Positions 51,501 to 60,501 of a stretch of DNA of 64,000 nucleotides are shown in pieces (the first letter of the stretch is position 1; every line of letters begins with the position of its first letter). A program made the translations under genes and the position numbers. This DNA is from Lingula anatina (lineage: Eukaryota; Brachiopoda; Lingulata; Lingulida; Lingulidae): positions 147,336 through 211,335 of the forward strand of contig NW_019774725.1 in NCBI RefSeq assembly GCF_001039355.2, given 5' to 3'. The notes under the pieces were generated by a model. The model saw only the letters and a program-made list of their open reading frames with translations, made no database searches and was not told the origin of the DNA.

Positions 51501-54500
51501 TAAAAATAGTAATATTTCTGTCTCCAGAATGGTACCTGCAGTATAAATGGTTCATGCTACAATGAAACCCAGCGGAATCCAGCAAGGCCATGCCAGATTT
51601 GTGATCCAGGTGTTTCAGAGACAAATTGGACAGAGCTGGTGAGAAATTCTTTCATTCAGAGCATATGTTTAGTATGGTAGTTTTTGTTATTTTCTGTGAA
51701 TAATGACAAATGAAAGATGCAAAATTTTCCAGATATCAACATAATAAATTATATTTGAAAGTAAGCCCTGTTGAAAGATATGTTATTTTTTTCAGAGTGG
51801 ACATTGTGAAATTGAGGGGAGCTGTATTAGCAGCCAAGAATCAAGAAGAGGTCATGGGTGTCACATTTGTACTCCCAGCACTTCTAAAACCTCTTGGACA
51901 ATCAAGGTACAAGCCACATTGTGATATCATTAAATGACAAATGGGAAGAATTTGTTGGACACAAAGACATTTCCTGTATCTGACAAGTTTGCATATTCGT
52001 GGGTAAAATTGCTTGAATTGGGTAGAAAATGTTTGGGTCAAAGGAAACCTGAATATCTCTATCCAGAATGGCAAGGTACCATGAGACATTTTCTGATATA
52101 AGTCAATAACTGCACAGAGTGAGAAAAATTGGCTGTCCGTGGGAGAATTAAATTTGCCTATCTCTGATAGATCCCCTGACTAACAATCTTAAAGATGGAT
52201 AGGTCATATGTGAGCAGTATGGAGAAAATGGTAATCCCAAAAGTAGTTATGATGGGCACCAGAAGAAGCCCCCCCCCCCTCCCCCCCCCAAAAAAAATAA
52301 TAAATAGAAATAATGAGAATAAAATAAATAAGTAAAATAAATAAAAATAAAAAATAATAAATACAATTTTAAAAAATAAAGACATGGAAAAGATCTGTTG
52401 AGAAAAAGATACAACATCAAGGCTGGACCTGGGAACAATTTGAGGTCTATGTAGCAAACCTCTGGCGAGCTCTGGTAGATGCCCTATGTGTCATGCTTGC
52501 ACAAAAATGTTAATGAATGTGAATGTGCTCAGTGATCACTGTCCAGTGTTCCTGGGTGTAAAGAAAAATACAATATCTTTATGTATAAGACCACAAATTT
52601 TCTTCAGAAGACTTAAAGAAAGAGCTATAAATGTGAAACTCAATGATAAGTAAACAGTAGGTGTAAATGGTAACTTCAGTGCTAACAAAAACGAATAGTT
52701 GATGAGGAAAGGAGGGTTGATTTTTGGATTGAGCTGGATTATAATGATGTGCACTTCAGTCTGAGCAAGATACCCTACCTTGCTAAGGTATCTACCCTGA
52801 ACAGTGAAACGTCTGACGAGGAATATTATAGAAGTGGGAAACTAAAAGTAGGTAACTGAATCGGCATAACATGTGCCCATGCGATATCCATTAAATTTCG
52901 GGACATTGCGTCCGCCTATGTCATCAGGTGACTGGAGAATCTACACGCAAGGACCCTTAATTTCTTTGTGCAGTCGCAGTGACCGCTATCGGAGCAAACA
53001 AGCGACTCCTGGATAAAGAACATATTGTCAACTGCAACTGCTAAATAGCTAGAGAAACTAAAACTTACCGCATTCATGTAACAGTCAGCAATTTGTACTG
53101 TTGATCCTTGTTTGAAGTTGTGCAGAATCTGTCACTGTACGCTTCAACAGATCGAGTGAACTGCTGGAAAGTTCTCATAGAGGTAAAATGAAACTTTTTG
53201 AACTGAAGATTTCAGTTGCAGATTTGAGATAACTTGTAGCTTAATTGTATCATGCTCGTGAACAGAATGAATCAAGCAAAATGAGGCCAGGCAGTGATGC
53301 CCCATGGTATAAGTAGCAACATGTGCCTCTAAGGAGATTACCCCTCTAGGGCACAATTGAGCATGAGCAGAATGCACATGTGCTTAAATAAGCTCTCTGG
53401 AGATTGTTGTCGCCATAAAATGTCGTTTGACTACGCCAAACTTTCCTATTTCCAGAATGGTACCTGCAGTATAAATGGTTCATGCTACAATGAAACCCAG
53501 CAGAATCCAGCAAGGCCATGCCAGATATGTGATCCTGTAGTGTCAATCACACAGTGGACAGATCTGGTGAGAATATCTCAATAAAAAAATTGATGCAATT
53601 ACATACAGCATTACTATGGCAGAATATTGAAAAGATAAATTGGATAGAATTGAAAATATTATTATGCATTTGGTCATATAATCAATTATAGTTGTCTGTG
53701 AGTGATTTTTATTATCAGGAGAAAACTAGATGATATGACATAATAAAAAGGTAATTTAAAATTTTAACGTATATTTTCATAATGGCTGCTGTTTTCTTTT
53801 CAGAATCAAACTTGTGAACTTGATGGGAAATGCATCAGCAACCTTGAATCAAGAAATGGTCATGTGTGTCACATTTGTTCTCCTAGCACCTCTAGAACCT
53901 CTTGGACAATCAAGGTACTACGGGTTTATATATTGTGATATCAGTTAATTACCACATACATTGTAGAATGGAATAAATTTATTGTCCATGAATTGTCTTT
54001 TCATATATGTTAAAATTAACCAATATTCTCAAATAAAAGCAAGGCATAATAAAATTTCTATTTCCAGAATGGTACCTGCAGAATAAATGGTTTATGCTAC
54101 AATGAAACCCAGCAGAATCCAGCAAGGCTGTGCCAGATTTGTGATCCCAGCATTTCACAGACACTGTGGACAATTTTGGTATAGATGCATGTAGTTTCAT
54201 TATGTCAAGTGAAGCATTATACTGGTATATCTGTATATCATGATTGTCTTTAGTTTGTAACATTGAGAAGTTTTGCACATGTATTTAATGAAGATAAATG
54301 GATTGCAAATGCAGTTTGTTTTTACATGACATATTTTACCATACATACTAAAACAAAACATCACTCAAATTTTTCAGAAAAACACAAACCTCTTGGACAA
54401 TCGAGGTACATGACATGCTGTCTATGAATTGTCTTTTCATAATTGATATTAAAAATTAATTAATAAGGGTTACTTAAATAGTGTAATTTCTATTTCCAGA

Positions 54501-57500
54501 ATGGTACCTGCAGTATAAATGGTTCATGCTACAGTGAAACCCAGCAGAATCCAGCAAGGCTGTGCCAGATTTGTGATCCTGGAGTGTCAAATACACAGTG
54601 GACAGATCTGGTGAGAAGTTATTTTATTTAGAAAGCAATTATTTTACGTAGTTGTGTAGGATGGCAGTTTTGGGAAATATGCAGCCTAGTTTGATGAAAC
54701 TACTATATTATGGCAAGAATCTTTTCTGAAAAATGATATGTTTGTAAATTTTTTTTCAGAGTGAAAATTGTGAAATTGAGGGGATCTGTATTGGCAACCT
54801 GGAATCAAGAAGAAGTCATGTGTGTCACGTTTGTTCCTCCAGCAATTCAAGAACCGCTTGGACAATCAAGGTACAAGCCACATTCTGATGTAATTGAATA
54901 ATAAATAAAGAAGATTTTTAGACATGAAGTCATTTTCTTTATCTGCCAAGTTTGCATATTTTTGGTAAAAAAAATCTGTTATCTGTGTACAGAATGGGAA
55001 GGTACTATGATACTTTCTTTTATTAGTTAATGTTTCACAGAGTTAGAGAAATTGATTGTCAATAAAATAATAAAATTTGTCTATCTCTGTCCAGTGAACA
55101 AATTGGGTTTAAAGAAAATAAAATTTCTGTCTCCAGAATGGCACCTGCAGTATAAATGGTTCATGCTACAATGAAACCCAGCAGAATCCAACAAAGCCAT
55201 GCCAGATATGTGATCCCAGAGTGTCAAATACACAGTGGACAGATCTGGTTAGAAGTTATTCTATTTAGAAAAAGCATATTTTACTTGAGTAATAGGGCAG
55301 TTTTAAAAAATATTATATCTAGTTTGGTGAAACTATTGTATTCTTGCAAGAATCTTTTATGAATAATGATATGCTCTTATATTTTTTTTTCAGAATGAAA
55401 ATTGTGAAATTGAAGGGATCTGTATTGGCAACCTAGAATCAAGAAGAGGTCATGTGTGTCATGTTTGTTCCTCCAGCAATTCTAGAACTGCTTGGACAAT
55501 CAAGGTACAAGCCACAGTCTGATGTAATTGAATTATAAATGAGTAAGATTTTTACCTCCGCCAAGGAGGTTATGTTTTCACCCCTGTTTGTTTGTTTGTC
55601 TGTCATCAACATAACTCAAAAAGTTATGGACCGATTTTGATGAAATTTTCAGGAACTGTCAGAAGTTTTTGGTGGTGATCTGGATCAATAATCAATCAAT
55701 AATTAATAATAATAATAAATTGCTGCCTTGGCGGAGGTCTGCGCTCTCCGGGTGCTTTTCTAGTTTGGACATGAAAGTCATTTTCTTTATCTGCCAAATT
55801 TGCATATTTTTTGGTTAAAAAAATCTGTTACCTGTATCCAGAATGGAGGGGTACTGTGATGCTTTCTGTTATCAGTTAATTATTTCACAAAGTAAGAGAA
55901 ATTGATTGCCCATAAAATAATAAAATTTGCCTGTCTCTGTCCAGTGAACATATTTAATCATTTAGTGTTGTTGGGTTGAAATAAAATACAATTTCTATTT
56001 CCAGAATGGCACCTGCAGAATAAATGGTTCATGTTACAATGAAACCCAGCAGAATCCAGCAAGGCCATGCCAGATATGTGATCCCAATGTGTCGAACACA
56101 GAGTGGACAGATCTGGTGAGAATATCGCTTGTAGCATTGAGCATTACTGTGGCATCATATTGAAAAAATAAAGGAAAGAAAAACTTACTGCATGTATTTG
56201 GTAAAATTATCAGAGATGATTGTCAATGTTGTTGTATTTTCCTTCATAATTAAACTTGTGAACTTGACAGGAAAGACAAGAAATATAATATAAAGACAAG
56301 CAATAAAAAGTTTAGTTTACATTGTCTAATGTGGCACTTTTTGATTTCATAAGGTGCAATTTGGAAAAAAAGAATTCTACTGCCATACAGCTGGAGTCTG
56401 CACTGAAAAACTGCACATTAAAGAATTTTTTGAGTTTCTCTAATATTTATTTGACATTTAAATGATTCAGTGGTCTCTGCCTTTAAGTTAAATGATTGTA
56501 AACGATTCTCCTTTTTCAGAATGTAACTTGTGAACTTGATGGGAAATGCCTTGGCAACCTTGAATCAAGAGATGGTCACGTGTGTCACATTTGTTCTCCC
56601 AGCACCTCTAGAACCTCTTGGACAATCAAGGTGCTAGATATGTTCTGTTTCAGCAAATTATCACAAACAAATTTATTGTCTGTGAATTGTCTTTTTATGT
56701 ACAGACACACTATGTCTTTACATATAGCCAGTCACCTGTGTCTTTTGTCGCCATCGTCATCATGGCCATCGACACCATACATTTTCAGTGATAACAGATA
56801 AGTGGAAAATCATTTGACCTAGTTTCTTCAAACTTGTAAACTGATGAAGATTCCTAAAATACAGTTCGAAAATCGGTTTGATCGGACCATATTTATGGAA
56901 TTTATGCTGTTTTTTTTCTCTTTGTTTAGCACAAATGCAATACAGACAACTAATTTCAAGGAAATCAATAGGCCTATTGTTTTGAAAATTATAGGAGTGA
57001 ACATTATTACTGATCAAGTTCGATCAAGTGTAATTCAGCTTGATCGTACCATTTTCATAAAGTAAGACTGTTTTTTTTTTGTCTTTTTCAGTATATTATG
57101 AAAATTAAATGCTGAATATCTCCCAAACAAAAGGAATTGCTTGAAAGATTACTGTAGAAGTCTGACCAAAAAGTAATATGTGAAGATTTTCACCTTTGAC
57201 CTATATGTCAAGGTCAAATGTGCTCAAATTTTGTAAAAAAAAATAATTTTCTGTGAAAAAATATTTGTTAGTGCTGATTTGGTCAAATGGGCTCAAATTT
57301 TGTAAAAAAAATTAATTTTCTGTGAAAATATATTTGTTAGTGCTGATTTATGATGCTGTGATGAGAAGTTACCCTTGGGGTCTTCTTTTGTCATCCTGAA
57401 TTCGGGATCATTCCAAGGGAGAAGCATCCATTTGATGTCAAAACTGAAAAGTGTCTGTAATTCAAGAACTGTAAAAGCTATATAGACCTCTTGTGTGTTG

Positions 57501-59904
57501 CAATTTGTAGAGCTTGTCAAGTGCAACACTGAAAGTGGTAGCCTTTTTATGATTGTTTGTTCGTTTGCTTTCTATGTATTTCAGGAATTGTGCTATTTTT
57601 AAAAAATAATGCTCAGTTTAAAAGAAATATTTTAAAATGTGAAATTTTCCCAAACTAGGAGAGATACACCCATAGTTACAAATAAACTTGCATAGAAAAT
57701 CATATATTGGCAATCTTAATAAGGCCTTGTATTTGACCTTTGATATACTTTCCACCATGAACTGCACTTAGCAAATTTTCCGGCTGTAATATCTCCAAAA
57801 CTGGAGTTCACCATGAACTGAACTTTGTAAATTTTCTAGCCCATATATCTCCTAAACTGGCTGAGATACGTCCATAGTTATTATTGAGCTTGAATAGAAA
57901 ATAATATATGACCTTCAATTTGACATCTGACCATTGTCCACATACAATGCGCTTTGCATATTTACTAGCCCATATTTCTATGCAACTTAAACAGATACAT
58001 CCATAGCAACCATTAAATTTGATTGAGCTTAATCCTGTTAAAATTTAATCTTGATTTTGGTGTTTTAAAAGCATGCTTAAAAGCATCATACAAAATTGCA
58101 TCAAAACTGAGAAAATAACCTATTTATTGTCCATTATTATTATTATTTTTTTTTTTTTGTTTTGTTTTGTTTTTTTGTCTGAACATTTAACAGCGTTGTT
58201 ATAAGATAATGAGTTATAAGATAATGAAATTAATTTATGTTCTAAAATAAAAGTAAATAAAAATAATTTTTTTCCAGAATGGCACCTGTAGTATAAATGG
58301 TTCATGCTACAATGAAACCCAGCAGAATCCAGAAAAGCCATGCCAGATTTGTGATCCCAGCATTTCACAGACAATGTGGACAATTTTGGTAGATACATGT
58401 AGTTTCATTATGTCAAGTGAAGCATTATATATATTCTTTATATAATGGATGTCTTTGGTTTGTAACATTGAGAAATCTTGAGCATGTATTCAATGGAGTA
58501 AATGAACTGTAAATTTAGTTTGTTGTTACATGACATAGGGTACCATATAGTGCTTCACTCCACTGTACCATCACTCATATGTTTTTCAGAATAACACCTG
58601 CATGATAGATGGTGTATGTTACAGTACATGTCAAGTGAACCCAGGGGACAATACAACAGTCTGTTATGCCAATACCACAGCATACAACTGGACTTCAGCA
58701 GAAGGTACGTAAAAAGCTGTCTTTGTGCTTTTTTAAAACAATCTTATGCGTGGCCTTGAACTAAACTTTCCTTAACATAGGAATCAGTGTCAAGCACAAT
58801 AGTGATATAAGATATTTTGGAAGTCTCAAGTAAAATACTTCTCTGCTTTTGACAGCAGTACACTTGGTTTATGATTCAATTTTAAACAATATCTTTATGA
58901 TACCTTTATACCTTTTTAGCATGTAACAAAATGGTTGATACTGGTAGTACAGTTAAGGCAGTGTCAGATGCCAACATGGCAGTTATCTTAGGAGGTGTGC
59001 TGGGGAGCATATCGTTTATTGCTGTGACTCTAATAGCGGTTGCAGCAATTATACATGTCCTACATTGGAAATCTAAGCAAAAGAAAAGGTAAGTTTTTAA
59101 GTAGATGTTTATTCCTTTAATAATTAGTTTTCTTCACAAAAGCAATAGTTATATTTTTTATCCTTTAGTCAGTCTATCTTTTATTTGGCACCTTAACATC
59201 ATCCTGTAGCTGTGAGATTCATCCATCTCAAGGCAATTTCAGTGTACTAAAGAAATATGGAAGCCTTATTGTGTCTACTTTATAATTATTATGAATAACA
59301 TAATTGTCACTTAATCATTATTATTGTTATTATTATTATTATTCACTAATTTAACAGAGATTTAATGATTGAGTATGTCATGATAAAATCAGCCCTAGAG
59401 AACTGTATTTTTTCTAAATTTTATAAATGACAATGTCTGGTTTATTGTTTGTTGCAGTTAGTGAAAGTTTTGTAGAAAGAAGTTCTATTGTACATTCTAT
59501 GTCCATCAGGATCTGCCAAGAAATATACTGGCATACTTTTAGTGCATAATTGGTTTTGGTTGCTTACAATGTAAAAGATAATGGGTTTTGCAGAGAGAAC
59601 ATCTCTTAAAAGTGTTTTATTTTCTGAATTGACTTTTTTTAAAAGGAAAAACCAATATTTGGAATCCAATTTGGCACCCAGACTGAGTAAAACATCCCAT
59701 TTAGGCTATGTCTGTGCCCAGAACACAGATGTGCTAAGAGGAGACAGATACATTAGTAATCCAACTGCTATTGGCAGAGACAACCAGGGATACCAGAGCT
59801 CTACAGAAAGATATGACAGAGGCTCCAAATACCAACAGAACAACAGACATCAACCAGCCTATAAGATAGGACGACAGATATATATACCTCCACCAGATTA
59901 TTGA
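32107..59904 (+). CDS. VWDE: VWDE-like membrane protein with C-type lectin head and cassette stalk (38 exons, 1,962 residues)
   Basis: Exons before the cassettes: 32107-32185, 33650-33808, 34398-34760, 35014-35220, 36771-36935, 37273-37335, 37916-38193, 39163-39261, 39753-40151, 40502-40587, 42692-42755, 43047-43265, 44008-44225, 44741-45026, 46615-46764, 47139-47331, 47867-48063, 48210-48443. After the 17 cassettes: 58590-58704, 58920-59088, 59646-59904 (TGA 59902-59904). Domains: signal peptide 1-26; C-type lectin about 32-150 (FTDFQSARQRCQSFGG, GQPE, GIWHDC); somatomedin B about 156-199 (CYCDEHCLRANDCCEDYVDTC is nearly complete); D8C about 201-324 (HGWFRFDMITGNDMP, CGTDNPIWL, PERYC); linker with VESPEFFAGIK; von Willebrand D about 617-800 (SDPHMVTFDGVGYECQLPG, GLCGTLNG); EGF about 1000-1025; cassettes 1154-1782; membrane helix about 1838-1868; tail with GYQSSTERYDRG and IYIPPPDY. 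D8C, linker and VWD are in the order seen in VWDE. RRRR (exon 14) and RQKR (exon 18) are possible furin sites. Likely a surface adhesion or recognition protein; ligand unknown. Confidence 0.88.
32190..32248. repeat. (TC)n(TG)n microsatellite abutting a splice donor
   Basis: The TC tract begins directly after the GTGGG donor of exon 1 of the VWDE-like gene, then becomes TG. Confidence 0.95.
32562..33180. repeat. Intron 1 repeats: A21 tract and dispersed repeat remnants
   Basis: An A tract near 32562-32582 is followed by sequence with C and G runs; AGGACCCCCCTGACACCCCT with AAATCCGCC ends near 33172. A related TGGATCCGCC motif next to a C run is found at 63085-63130. Likely old mobile-element fragments. 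Confidence 0.5.
33473..33517. repeat. (GT)n G22 compound tract
   Basis: About 11 GT units followed by about 22 G, in intron 1 of the VWDE-like gene. Confidence 0.9.
35320..35940. repeat. Dispersed repeat family copy 1, with internal 132-bp tandem duplication
   Basis: In the intron between the two D8C exons. CCCCATAACT...TTTACTGAGTG...TTTGGT...GCAGGAT occurs at 35384 and again at 35516, a period of about 132 bases. The 3' part (AAAGCATTATGTAACAGTGC, then GCATAATGTCTGAACGTTTG, then TCAGCTTT) matches the 3' parts of the copies at 40880-42650 and 56700-58200. Confidence 0.65.
36083..36243. mobile_element. Small inverted-end element with assembly N
   Basis: Left end AGGCCCGTAGCCCGGG is followed by a G run, an N at 36121 and GGTCCACT; the right end is CCCCCCCTCTGAAAGTGCTGG with GCTACAGGCCTGCC. 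The ends are inverted copies (GGCCtGTAGCC). A similar terminus is at 7296. Confidence 0.6.
37758..37865. repeat. Dispersed repeat fragment, copy b
   Basis: ACTAACTTTGAATGTTGGAA then AAAATTGTCATTTACC, matching 29816-29905. It is in the intron before exon 37916. Confidence 0.75.
40880..42650. repeat. Dispersed repeat family copy 2 (fills the intron inside the VWD domain)
   Basis: Starts with ACATATAGCTGTCACCAGTC, shares GTTCGAAAATC with the copy at 56700, and ends with GCATAATGCATTATTGCATC and TTTGACAGCTTTGCT. No reading frame is preserved; frames at 41174-41640 are AT-rich chance. Confidence 0.65.
43399..43694. mobile_element. Foldback MITE-like element, about 296 bp
   Basis: Left CTAAGGCTGTGT...TTATAGTACTAGCAGGATCG pairs with right AATCAATCCTGTTAGTATTATAA...ACACGGACTTAG. 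Inner blocks also pair (CGCAGTTGATATAATCAG with CTGATATATCATTACATTGACTGCG; TTTGGCATGCC with GGCATGCCAAA). It lies in the intron between exons 43047-43265 and 44008-44225. Confidence 0.85.
43901..43920. repeat. G20 homopolymer
   Basis: Run of 20 G in the same intron, shortly before exon 44008. Length in the assembly may be unreliable. Confidence 0.9.
45027..46614 (+). other. Intron of the VWDE-like gene without recognisable content
   Basis: About 1.6 kb between exons 44741-45026 and 46615-46764. I see only AT-rich unique sequence, a small inverted TCTCCTGAC/TCAGGAGA pair near 46226 and no coding signal. Confidence 0.5.
49622..49795. repeat. Degenerate minisatellite of CCGATACTCCCCCGCA-type units
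   Basis: Units such as CCGATACTCCCCCGCACAGT, CCGCACCGATACTCCCCCTT, CACCGATAGATCCCCAC and GTTACTCCCCCGCACCGAT follow one another in the intron between cassettes 1 and 2. GC content is much higher than in the flanks. Confidence 0.75.
51907..53455. other. Long cassette intron with an inserted segment of about 1.3 kb
   Basis: The first 260 bases match the other B-cassette introns (GTACAAGCCACATT, then TTTGCATATT, then CAGAATGG, then CCTATCTCTG). From about 52170 to 53440 the paralogous introns have no counterpart. This part contains a C-rich tract (52269-52289), ATAAATA-rich sequence and no coding frame I can recognise. Confidence 0.55.
54378..54405 (+). pseudogene. Relic cassette exon, internally deleted to 28 nt
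   Basis: Flanked by TTTTCAG and GTACAT, it ends ACCTCTTGGACAATCGAG, nearly the last 18 bases of a type B cassette (…ACAATCAAG), while its start AAAAACAC resembles the start of the terminal cassette exon (AATAACACC at 58590). Inclusion would shift the frame (28 is not a multiple of three), so it is presumably skipped. It lies where the A-B alternation predicts a B exon. Confidence 0.75.
55554..55766. mobile_element. Short terminal-inverted-repeat element with empty paralogous sites
   Basis: Begins ACCTCCGCCAAGGAGGTTAT and has CCTTGGCGGAGGT near its right end, followed by CTGCGCTCTCCGGGTGCTTT and TCTAG. The interior has GTTTGTTTGTCTGTC and GTTATGGACCGATTTTGATG. The intron after the cassette at 54760 shows the uninterrupted site (AAGATTTTTAGACATGAAGT), and TTT flanks both sides of the insert, suggesting a target duplication. 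From memory, elements with these ends are widespread in marine animals and fishes; not verified here. Confidence 0.8.
56247..56280 (+). pseudogene. Decayed type B cassette exon start
   Basis: Reads ATTAAACTTGTGAACTTGAC followed by AGGAAA, close to the first 26 bases of the B cassettes at 53804 and 56520. The acceptor AG has become AT and the rest of the exon is not recognisable. It follows an A exon (56005-56115), as expected for a lost B. Confidence 0.75.
56700..58200. repeat. Dispersed repeat family copy 3
   Basis: Fills the intron between cassettes 56520 and 58278. Starts ACATATAGCCAGTCACCTGT, has GTTCGAAAATCGGTTTGATC, internal copies of a piece around CAAATTTTGTAAAAAAA (57223 and 57293), and ends with AGCATGCTTAAAAGCATCAT and GTCTGAACATTTAACAGC, parallel to copies at 35320 and 40880. 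Confidence 0.65.
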
Positions 59905-60498
59905 ACAACATCATCCCAGACTTATATGAGGTTTTAAAAAGGATTTTGCATTTTTTGATAACAGACTTAAACAAAATTTATTTAAAACATCATAATAGGA
60001 GTGCAACAAACCTTAAACTTTCCAGTAATATCTCAAACAGAGAATTGCTGTAGCTGACTGGTAATGGACACTTTCTAGGATACAATGCATGTAAAATCTT
60101 ATTGAAACGCACAATGAATACAATAAGATAAATGGGATGGTGCATGTGGTTTCGACACATCGTACCCATTCCTTACCAACAGAGTGGGAAAAGTGACATT
60201 GCACTCTGTGATTATTTTCCAACCCATGTGTGCCAGCATCCTTATTTTTAAATCACAATCTCCATATGTACTAATATGTGCTTGTTTTCTTATACTTGAG
60301 AGCAAAAAAGTTGAAACTTCAGCTTAAGCCTTCTGCAATGCAACTTTTATGAAAATTTATTGTTTACATTTTAATATTTTTTACTTAATTATCTTTTATC
60401 TGGGACCCATGAATTGTTTGATGGTTCCTAGCTTTTACTAAATTTATTAAATTTTTTTTATATTTTATTATTTTTAATTGCTAATGTTACTTGTATTC
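59905..60498 (+). other. 3' UTR of the VWDE-like gene, first copy, cut by an assembly N
   Basis: Follows the TGA at 59902-59904. No AATAAA was found before the N at 60499, whereas AATAAA is present after the second copy (62602-62607), so this UTR looks incomplete. Confidence 0.6.
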
Positions 60499-60501
60499 NT
60501 T

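Larger units (their letters stand above)
48727..58388 (+). repeat. Array of 17 cassette exons (111 nt, 37 residues, phase 0-0) in the VWDE-like gene
   Basis: Exons: 48727-48837, 50050-50160, 50293-50403, 50960-51070, 51226-51336, 51528-51638, 51796-51906, 53456-53566, 53804-53914, 54068-54178, 54500-54610, 54760-54870, 55137-55247, 55394-55504, 56005-56115, 56520-56630, 58278-58388. Each is exactly 111 nt with four Cys in the pattern C-x(5)-C-x(13-14)-C-x(2)-C and a Trp near the end. Type A: NGTCSINGSCYNETQQNP, then PCQICDP, then WTDL. Type B: TCELDGKC, NLESRNGHVCHICSPS, then SWTIK. From the sixth to the fifteenth they alternate A-B-A-B with one B decayed. A exons use CCAG acceptors and mostly GTGAGA donors; B exons use TTCAG acceptors and mostly GTACAA donors. 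A cassettes start with an N-glycosylation sequon (NGT) and carry a second (NET). Similar repeats occur, to my recollection, in other invertebrate VWD/EGF proteins; I know of no named domain for them. Confidence 0.92.

Noticed and set aside
48727-58388. CRISPR-like regular spacing
   Set aside because: The regular units are 111-nt exons with splice sites and open frames in a eukaryotic gene, not repeats with unique spacers.
59581-59645. In-frame ATG upstream of the last VWDE-like exon
   Set aside because: It lies in the intron; the acceptor AAAAG at 59641-59645 joins in phase with the membrane-helix exon, so no separate small gene is needed.
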